A DNA stretch of 64,000 nt from Cubamyces lactineus (Eukaryota > Basidiomycota > Agaricomycetes > Polyporales > Polyporaceae), in assembly GCA_022376465.1 (NCBI GenBank), contig JACDTU010000001.1, positions 682,001-746,000 of the forward strand. The letters run 5' to 3'. Position numbers and translations under genes: made by a program. Position 1 is the first letter of the stretch, and every line of letters begins with the position of its first letter. This document shows positions 56,029-64,000 of the stretch, piece by piece. The notes beneath the pieces are model-generated. The model was not told the DNA's origin, made no database searches, and saw only the letters and a list, made by a program, of their open reading frames with translations.

Positions 56029-59000
56029 ATGTACAACGCCTTCCGTCGTCGCGTCTCGTCCGCACTCTCGTTCTCTCCTCGCAAAGCGTCGACATACGGC
56101 GCTGCAGCTGCGAATGCGGCAGCAGCTAGTAGGAGCAAGTCCACGCTTACTTCCAGGCCGGTGCATAGGCAATTTGCGACGCTTTTGACGAACACACACC
56201 TCCGGACGCGCTCGAGATACGGGGTGTCTCCGGCAAGCATCCGACATGTGCACGTCCGCGCCCTGTCGTATTCGTCAATCCCGCGGTTTGTGCTTCGTGC
56301 CTTCAGGGTGCCAATAGCGACCGCCACAGTCGGCGCCGGGGGGTTCACATATGCGAACTACAAATTCGAGGGTGAGTGTCCTATCACTGGTACATTGTCG
56401 TGTTTCGTTTCGTCCGAGGGATTCGGACACTGTTCTGTGATTGCGAGAAACTGAGAGGGTGTCCTTTGTCCCTCTCAAGCTGCGACATGCCGTAGTTGGG
56501 CGGAACGCGCGCAGTGAGTGTTGTGCATTAGAGGCGGTCTCGTGTTTGTGCAAATGCATCATGTTGACGCCGTGTCCAATTGCCTAATCGATTCCGCATC
56601 CTCATTCCTACGACTGTGATCCCCTCGTTTACTGATTCGCAGGCTGAAATCAATATTTTCGCAGAGTTCAGGAAGAAGTCAACAGACCTTCTTTCGTCGG
56701 TACAGGACACAGTATCCGACGTTTTCGATACTGCGTCAGGCGTAGTGAAGGATGTGACTTCACGTATCTCGGACGTTAAACTCCCTAGTTTCGAGACACC
56801 GGAATTCCTGAAGGACTTGTTTTCATCCTCTGAAGGCGGCGACCGAGGGCACGAAGGCGGAGACTCCGGACCATCTTCGCGAAAACGGAAACCAGACGGT
56901 GACGACGCAGCTGCTCTTGCGGCTATGATGGCCGCTACGACACTCTCGGCTACGGAATCTAAGGCGGCGGAGGGCGGCGACGGGGATGGTCGACAGAACG
57001 GCTTGATGAACTTGACCAGGAAGCTCATTGAGATCCGCACTATGCTTGTCAGTATAGACCAAAGCGACGCTCTCAAGCTCCCGAGTATTGTCGTCATTGG
57101 CAGCCAAAGCTCTGGGAAGAGTTCTGTACTAGAAGCTATTGTCGGACATGAGTTCCTACCGAAGTGAGTAACATATCGTGTACTTCACATGAAGCTACAC
57201 AACTGACAAGGGTATCCAAGGGGCAACAATATGGTTACTCGTCGGCCGATTGAGCTCACGCTCATCCATACTCCTGCTGAGAAGGGCCAGCCCGCCGAGG
57301 AGTACGGCGAGTTCCCTGCACTAGGACTCGGCAAGATCACCGACTTCTCCGCCATTCAGCGTACGCTCACTGACCTTAACATGGCCGTCCCCGCCTCCGA
57401 AGCGGTCTCGAACGAACCCATCGACCTTCGCATTTACAGCCCTCATGTGCCCGATCTCACCCTCATCGACCTCCCTGGATACATACAAATCGCCTCCATG
57501 GACCAGCCCGAAAGTCTCAAGGAGAAGATCGCAGGCCTGTGCGAGCGTTACATCCGTGAACCAAACATCATCTTGGCTGTATGCGCTGCCGACGTCGATT
57601 TGGCGAACTCCCCCGCTCTTCGCGCGAGCAGGAAGGTTGATCCCCTCGGGTTGCGCACTATCGGTGTCATCACGAAGATGGACCTCGTTCCCCCTGAGCA
57701 GGGCGCAGCGATCTTGGCTGGCAACCGATACCCACTGCACCTCGGATATGTCGGTGTTGTCTGCAAGACTTCTGGCAAGAAGATCAACAAGGACAGGCTG
57801 GGCACGGTCGCGAGACGGAACGAGGAGGATTACTTCGGCGCACACCGCGAACTCTTCGGAAGCAAGAGCTCTCTCATGGTCGGCACGGACACGCTGCGTC
57901 GACGTCTTATGGAGGTACTCGAGTCGTCTATGGCGTCGTCCTTGCACGGCATCACGAACGCCGTCCAACTCGAGCTCGAGGAGGCACAGTACCAGTTCAA
58001 GGTCCAATACAACGACCGGCGGATCTCGGCCGAGTCGTACGTTGCTGAGACTATGGACCTCCTGAAGGCGCGCTTCAAGGACTATACCTCGCAATTCCGA
58101 AAGCCCCAGATTCGCGCGAAGCTTAAGGAAATGCTGGAGGGACGCGTTATGGACGTGCTCGAGCAGCTCTACTGGACCGACAAGCGCGCGCCGGAGCTCA
58201 CCGCCCTTGGCGCAGACCCGCGTGTGAAGCCCGAGGATGTAGAGCCGTATTGGCGATACAAGCTCGACGCCGCATCGTCGCTCCTCACCAAGAGCGGCGT
58301 AGGACGGGACTCGACGCTCCTCGTTGCAGACGGCCTGCGCGCTCTCATCGACTCAATCGCGCAGGGCGAGCCGTTCAACTTCCATCCTCGCGCGGCGGAG
58401 CGGCTCGTTCAGTTCTCCCACATGCTCCTCCGGGAGCGGATCGGCGTCACATCGGACCAGGTGGAGAACTGCATCAAGCCGTACAAGTTCGAGGTCGAGG
58501 TCGAGCCGCGGGAATGGGAGGTCGGGCGGGCGGAGGCCGTCCAGCTGTTCGAGCGCGAGATGAAGTTCTGCGAAGAGAAGCTGAAGGAAATCAAGGGTAG
58601 GGTTGGAGGCGGCCGGAGGCTGAATAACCTCGTGAGTTACGTGAAGGAGCTCGAGGACAGAGAGCGTGAGCGGAAGCAGCGCCGCTTGACGGGCGGCGAG
58701 GATGAGCAGCCTGTCGCAGATGTGAGCAGCGACGACTACCGATACCCGCCCGGCCAACTTCTCGATGGTGAGTACCTACACTGTGATTCCAAGGTGTGTC
58801 AAGTTGACAGGATCCCGTCAGCTCGCCATGCGATGTTGTACAACGACCGCATCGGCATCCTCAAGCTGCGGCTCGCCGCACTCAAGTCCAAGCGCTGTAA
58901 AGCCGGGCCCGAAAACGACGTGCTTTGTCCGGAAGCTTTCCTCAACGTCGTTGCCGACAAGCTTGCGTACACCGCGGCAATGTTCATCAACATCGAGCTG

Positions 59001-59421
59001 CTCGACCACTTCTTCTATCAGGTAAGTCAGCAGCAGTTTATCCCGGCCGTCGGCCTTTTGGGGCTGGGGCAAAAAATAAGTACTCGGTTGCTGACGCATG
59101 TGGTTCACCACCCACGCAGTTCCCTCGCGAGATAGACTCCCGGCTGCTATACGACCTAGACCGGAAGGAGATTGTAGAGTTCGCCAGGGAGAATCCTATA
59201 ATCCGGAAACATCTCGATCTCCAGGAACGCAAGGATAAGCTGGAGGAGGTGCGTAAAATCACGTTCATCGCGCTGCCGGCGGCAAAAATAAAATGCGTAT
59301 TCACCGCTCTTGGTCGTGAATTGTACAGGTCATGAAGCAGCTTAACAGCTTGGCGACGCTCCGTCCGGACGTACAGCCCACTCCTCGTCGACAACGCGGG
59401 CTTTTTGGTGGTATGTTCTAG
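56029..59421 (+). CDS. MGM1: Mitochondrial dynamin-like GTPase MGM1/OPA1
   Basis: Six exons: 56029..56371, 56665..57163, 57221..58767, 58822..59021, 59120..59248, 59329..59421; all in phase, 936 aa. The basic N-terminus ([13 protein letters not shown]) is a mitochondrial presequence. A membrane segment near residue 100 ends [11 protein letters not shown], like Mgm1's inner-membrane anchor. After a helical region ([11 protein letters not shown]) and a disordered stretch comes the GTPase domain: P-loop G-S-Q-S-S-G-K-S-S (about 260), G3 D-L-P-G (about 365), G4 T-K-M-D (about 434). Stalk and effector regions follow ([11 protein letters not shown]). It drives inner-membrane fusion and crista shape. 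The acceptor at 56664 was chosen because it alone gives E-F-R-K-K-S in frame. Confidence 0.95.
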
Positions 59422-60076
59422 CCTAAGGCGGTCTTCGTGAGGTTGGGGTTGGAAGGTTATGCTATGCATTGTATTTTGTTTTCGTCATCCGCATCTTGTT
59501 ATTCCTACGGTAATGCACTCTCTACTCTACTTTCCACGGAACCAATTCAGTTTGTGTCAATCTGCGTGACTGCTAGTAGGATCGCTGCCAAGGTAGCGTG
59601 TAAGGAGCTCGGATTCCTTGCTTTTAGTTCCACCTTATGTGAATGATGTCACTACAGTCATCCTCTCTGCTCTTCGTAATGAGCGTATTGTCATATCCAC
59701 TGTGTCCAACACGCATCAGAATGATTGTAGAGCTTGCGTTCGAGAGCATGAATATGTCGCCAACATATGTCGGGCCGGAAACGCAGCATAGCCGGGTGCA
59801 GCGTCTTTCACGGAGAGTGATGTTCCTGAGCGTCGAAACGTTGGGGAGCGCAGTGTTGCCAGCATCGGCCACCCGTTCAGACCGACGCCCTCAATCATTA
59901 TCCGCCATTTTGCACAGTGACAGACCCTCCCCATCCGTCATTCGAGTTCGACGTTCAACAGTGAGCATGGCAATATATTTCGACCGGGCACGAGCTTATG
60001 CACCTTCGCCCCCGCCTCTTCCCTTCGCGACGCAGTGAACGCCAACCGTCGAGTCGTGCAGCGTTCGAGCATCGCC
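59422..60076. other. Intergenic, nothing recognised
   Basis: 655 bases between MGM1 and the thioesterase-like gene, both on the plus strand. No gene, repeat or strong promoter element was identified. Confidence 0.4.
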
Positions 60077-61820
60077 ATGCAGGCCCTTTTGCATACGATG
60101 TCGAGCATGTCGGTCACAGGTATGTACACAACGTGCAGCCAGGCGAAGATGACGTTCGTGCTAATCCGCGTGCCTTCCGCGCCACAATGCAGACTTGGCT
60201 AGTCTGCTGACCACCAGGACGCTTCAGGCTCTACCCCGCCTCGCAAAGTATCTCGTCTTCTTCCTCTTCTTGGTCCAGATACGTTCTTGGCCGTTCACCT
60301 GGCACTGTGAGTCCTGAATTGTTCAGTAAACGCGTCCGCTGCCATCATTCAGTCGCTAACGGTAATGGTATACAAGACCGCGTATGGCACCGCGTATTCG
60401 TGCTGAGGGGCAGGTTCCTGGTCCACCGGATAGCCAATATGTTCCGCTCGCCGGAGGTCCGGAGGCAGAAGAACTTGGAGTGGCTGGAGAACTTGTCGAA
60501 CGTCGGGAAGAACCCGTTCGAATTGGTCACGGTGTACAAGAACTGGGCAGGTGAGCTTGTAAATTTTACTACAATCCTTCAGACAGGGTCGAAGGCTGCT
60601 AGGCGACAAGCCCCGAAGCCATATGTGAGGTCTCCGTGGGCGGAAGAGTACTCATTGCGTGGCCCTCGATCAACCTGCACTTCCCGAGCGTATCCACCGC
60701 TACCCTAGCCTGTCCATCTCACGTCAAGAAGTTATGGCTGTGCACTCCCCCTTCATAGAACTGTGGAGTGACCTTATCGTGCTGGTGCAAGAAATTGACA
60801 TGGAACATGGTAGGCCCGGATGATTGCGACTTCAATATGCACTTGAGCAACTCGTCCTACCCCAAGGTATGGACGGCAACCATATGCCTGCCATCTCTCA
60901 ATGTTGATGGACTTTTTGTAGCATCTTGACGCTGCTCGGTTCACATATGCGCTAGAATCCTGCCCGACTTTCTTCCGCGTTGGTGGCTGGATGGGCCTCG
61001 GAGGTCAGTCCTATATTGCAATGCGGCACACAAACCGAAGATCTGAATGACGATTCCCAAGCCACCCATTTCACCTTTTTGCGCGAGATCCCGATGTTCT
61101 CCAACTACGAGATGCGCGTTGGCGTCATGAGTTGGGATAACAAATGGGTAAATGTCCTCGGCCTTCCTACGCCCCAAAGCTGACTATATGCGTTCGAACG
61201 ACTAGGTCTACATCGTGACTCGATACGTTACGAAGCCCAAGGGTAAGGGTAAGAAAACACAGCAAATCAAGTCCGCCGAGAGTCCCGCCCCGTCCGCAGA
61301 GGCTGTACCCAAGCCCTCTCTGCACACCGCCAACGGCCTCTCCACTGGTACTTCTACGCCCGCTGGCACTTCCTCCGCCCCGAATCCCAAGGCGCTCGCC
61401 GCGCAGTTGCTGGAACGTCCCGAGCCCGACGGCGCCGTGCTCAACTGCCTCGCCGTGTCTGAGATCGTGTGCAAGATCGGCCGGATTACCGTCCCGCCTT
61501 CGCTCGTGTATGCCATCGACGGATTCTGCTGCGCGCCGCCCTCCACTGCGGACCTCAAGGCATACTCGCGCACGAACCCGCCGCCACACTGGGAGCGCGT
61601 GCGCGCGCTGCGCGGCGACGCGCACCCCAATGCGCACGCGCCGTCCGGGTCGACGCTCAAGGCGCTTCGTGAGTTCTACACGCACGGCTGGCGCGAGGTG
61701 CCGGAGGACGAGCGGTGGTGGGAGCAGGCACTCAGTGGAGAAGTTGAGGAGCGCCGGCTCAAGGGCCTTGCGTGCATGCAGGCGTTGCGCAAGGGCATGG
61801 AGGAGGCCAGGACCATCTGA
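60077..61820 (+). CDS. THEM6-like hotdog thioesterase family protein
   Basis: Seven exons: 60077..60119, 60193..60306, 60377..60550, 60814..60866, 60922..61003, 61062..61147, 61206..61820; 388 aa. A membrane segment near the N-terminus (Y-L-V-F-F-L-F-L-V) is followed by W-P-F-T-W-H-Y-R-V. The hotdog core has D-C-D-F-N-M-H-L-S-N-S-S-Y, D-A-A-R-F-T-Y-A-L, G-W-M-G-L-G-A-T-H-F-T-F-L-R-E-I-P and W-D-N-K-W-V-Y-I-V, as in THEM6 and fungal proteins often labelled capsule-polysaccharide related. A Pro/Ser/Thr-rich insertion divides the C-terminal part (C-K-I-G-R-I-T-V-P-P-S-L-V, then W-E-R-V-R-A-L-R-G). An acyl-CoA or acyl-ester hydrolase at the ER membrane is likely but unproven. The start could be 60098 (M-S-S-M-S-V-T). 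Confidence 0.82.
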
Positions 61821-61977
61821 GGTCCGACTTGGGCGCCGGCACAGTGCAGTATGGCGATAGTATTGGGGCAGTACGTAGGGTATAGAAAGTAGACGTATCC
61901 AATACGCGACTAGTAATCACTCAAGTGTCCGTGTCTGATATCTGGTAGAGCGGGGTCGACAGTCTTGGTTCGTATGC

Positions 61978-64000
61978 TCACATCTCCTCGTCCTGGTATT
62001 CCGGGCAGCGCAGCGGACACAAGCCATGGCACTCGCAGAGCGAGACACAGTTGCACTGCTTCGCAAACGCCGCGTCGATGACGGACTTGCCCCGGCCAAT
62101 GAGCCACAAGCTCTCGACGTCGCTCTCCCCAATGCGCTCCCACAGGCCCGTCTCCGGCAAGTACCTCAGCCAGAACGAGCTAAAGCGGAGGATGACCAGC
62201 CAGAGGAGCGTGAGACCGACGAATGGGCGATAGTACGCGAACGTGACCGCGCACGCGAGGAAGATGAATGCGTGCTCGTACGCGTTCGCGACCCAGTACG
62301 CGAACCGGCGCAGGCCTTGCGGCGGGGGCCCGCCCAGGAACCCGCTCCGGAACGTGATGCGCTCGAGCGCGGAGGGCCAGACGAGGATGAGGCCGCCGAC
62401 GGCGACGCACCACGGGAAGAAGAGCACAATGTGCACCACGTTCGTCAGCATCGGCGCGGGGGGCGTCGGCGGCGGCGCGTGCATCTTCCGGCCGCGCGCC
62501 CTGTGGTGATGATGGGGGCGGTGCCTCGAGCCTCTGGTAGGAGTGCTCGTTGTCGTCGTCGTCGTCGTCGCTGTCTCATCAGATTCGTCGGAATTTGTGG
62601 CAGCTTGGGCGTTGGTGGTCCCCTCTGGCTCGTTCGGTTGCATGTGGCCATAGTAGAGCGAGGTGATGAGCTCGTACGCGGTCTCTTCGTCGAGGTACGG
62701 GGACACGTAGGGTTCGAGGATGGAGATCTCAGAGTTGTTCGGGTTGGGAGGGGACACATAGAGGCATGTGCCATCGGGGGTCTCAACGGTCACAGTGCTG
62801 TCGCAAGGCTGTATAGACTACAGTGAAGAAGCGAACGGTCACGACTACTGTTGGGTATTAGGAGGGGTAAATCACGCATACCTGGAGGACAATGTGATTG
62901 GAATCATTGTTTGGCTCATTGACGGTGTCACTGTCGGACTCAATCACGATCGAGATGCCTGAAGCTCTAGCTCTCTGGAAATGATATTAGGCCATGATTC
63001 ATTGCAGCCACTGAACCGTACAAACCTCCCTCCAGTCCCCTGCAATGGCGGTAGACAGAGCTTGCGACGGTTGAGAGGGTTCTGTTCCCCCATGCGTCCT
63101 TGCGTGACGCTGTACCAAAGTTAGGGATCATCTTCATCGTCAGCGGATAATCCTCCATTTAGCTGCAACGAGCCACGTACCTTGCGAAGAGGACTCCTGA
63201 TCACAAGCCTGACAATCTTTCCAGTGGCCCTGCCCACAGCCCTCACAAGGGGACGCCGCCTTAAAGGTGCAGTACTCGTAGGCTGCGAGCCGACGGAGTG
63301 CGCCCGGGCGCGCATCTGCATCTGCCCGGGTTCTCGGGCAGGTTGGTTTGCGCCCGTCGTGCCCGAGCGCATCCGAACGGGAGGCAAGCGCACTCCGTCG
63401 GTGGGTCGCGCCGAGTCGTAATAGACGACGACCTCATTGCCTGCTAGCGTCTCCGGGTCGGAGACGCTGTCCGAGCCCAACGATGGAGCAGAAACACTGT
63501 CCCGCAGTGCGCCGCCATTCTGAGGCTGAGACCAACGTCAACGCTGATTCTCTGGAAAGTGACAGAATTTGCAACTGCGACTTACGTTGCGTTGTAGATG
63601 TGGTCTTTGCATGTTGGCGTGAAAGCAAATGGAGGGTGAGGAGACGAGTAGAGAACTCGTTAGTGACCCTTGTATACCACACGCGCCCCAATGTCAGCCA
63701 CTGAGGCTTGCATTTACCCGTAGCGTCTGTCAGCTCAATATAGAAAGGGGTAGGAATACTATGTTGCGATCGGGGCTGGCACAGCATGAGTGAAGTGGTG
63801 GAGAGCAGCAGTACGGCACAAACTAAGTACCAGGACTTTGGATCAATGTCCCACGCAAGAAACTGTTGCGAGTCGGCGGCTTGGGATTCGTACACAGTAT
63901 GCGATGCCGTTGACCTAAGCTATACGCGTTAGCATGCGAGCCCGGTTCGAATATACTAATACATGGGTCGCTAGAAGCCATGTTGGACGAAAGTATGATG
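61978..64000 (-). CDS. Large hypothetical membrane protein, 5' end unresolved at window edge
   Basis: Several exons on the minus strand are linked by splice sites in phase. An N-terminal segment (W-D-I-D-P-K-S-W-Y-L-V-C-A-V-L-L-L-S) near 63820 has a membrane helix. An exon at about 63180-63520 is disordered and basic. Smaller exons follow (S-I-V-I-E-S-D-S-D-T-V-N), then the last exon (to 61978) with P-D-G-T-C-L-Y-V-S-P-P and three hydrophobic helices (V-V-H-I-V-L-F-F-P-W; A-F-I-F-L-A-C-A-V-T-F; L-T-L-L-W-L-V-I-L). The C-terminus is a cysteine cluster, C-N-C-V-S-L-C-E-C-H-G-L-C-P-L-R-C-P. A possible ATG lies at 63981, but its frame does not join cleanly, so the start may be outside the window. 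No family is recognised. Confidence 0.6.

Noticed and set aside
57321..58094. 257-codon minus-strand frame
   Set aside because: Antisense of the MGM1 GTPase exon.
62026..62826. 266-codon plus-strand frame
   Set aside because: Antisense of the last exon of the unknown membrane protein, whose hydrophobic helices and in-phase splice sites make the minus strand the better reading.

Overview
The window is nuclear DNA of a filamentous basidiomycete, most likely a wood-decay Agaricomycete (Polyporales-like). The evidence is short spliceosomal introns (mostly 50-65 nt, GT..AG, several with a ctgat/ctgac branch site), compact genes on both strands, typical fungal housekeeping genes, and two genes for AA14-type lytic polysaccharide monooxygenases, a family known from wood-rotting fungi. 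No bacterial operons, CRISPR arrays or viral genes were seen. All gene models were spliced by eye and have no transcript support.

Region by region. 1-9.4 kb: tail of a surface protein, an unrecognised frame, a DUF4604 (KIAA1143-like) gene divergent from an SDHAF3/ACN9 succinate dehydrogenase assembly factor, cyanate hydratase convergent with a DUF1479 oxygenase-like gene, and an intron-rich divergent beta-tubulin. 9.9-16.8 kb: two same-strand AA14 genes flanking an unknown acidic protein. 17.8-30.3 kb: a Ser-rich protein, then two PHO84-type phosphate transporters separated by 6.8 kb with no supportable gene. 31.5-36.7 kb: tandem copies of a C2H2 zinc-finger gene plus two weak candidates. 37.7-46.6 kb: a NOP15/NIFK-like nucleolar RRM protein divergent from the APC/C subunit Cdc16/APC6, an unknown gene, a decayed hAT transposase, a tRNA-like fragment, and the RNA polymerase III repressor MAF1. 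48.1-51.3 kb: a small membrane protein and a third PHO84-type transporter. 52.3-64 kb: two SCP2 sterol-carrier genes in tandem, a dihydrodipicolinate-synthase-family aldolase divergent from the mitochondrial dynamin MGM1, a THEM6-like thioesterase, and a large unknown membrane protein that runs to the window edge.

Functional threads are phosphate uptake (three transporters), mitochondrial biogenesis (SDHAF3, MGM1), peroxisomal lipid handling (SCP2 pair), small-molecule detoxification or catabolism (cyanase, DUF1479, aldolase) and extracellular wood-polysaccharide oxidation (AA14 pair). The strongest observations are: (1) both AA14 genes appear to have a hidden last exon, its 5' splice site overlapping an apparent TGG-TGA end, giving a basic tail that ends S-L-W-H-x-F; (2) the beta-tubulin differs from the canonical residue at four benzimidazole-resistance positions; (3) the SCP2 pair differs in having or lacking a peroxisomal targeting signal; (4) the zinc-finger twins keep a TATA box about 200 bp before the start codon.
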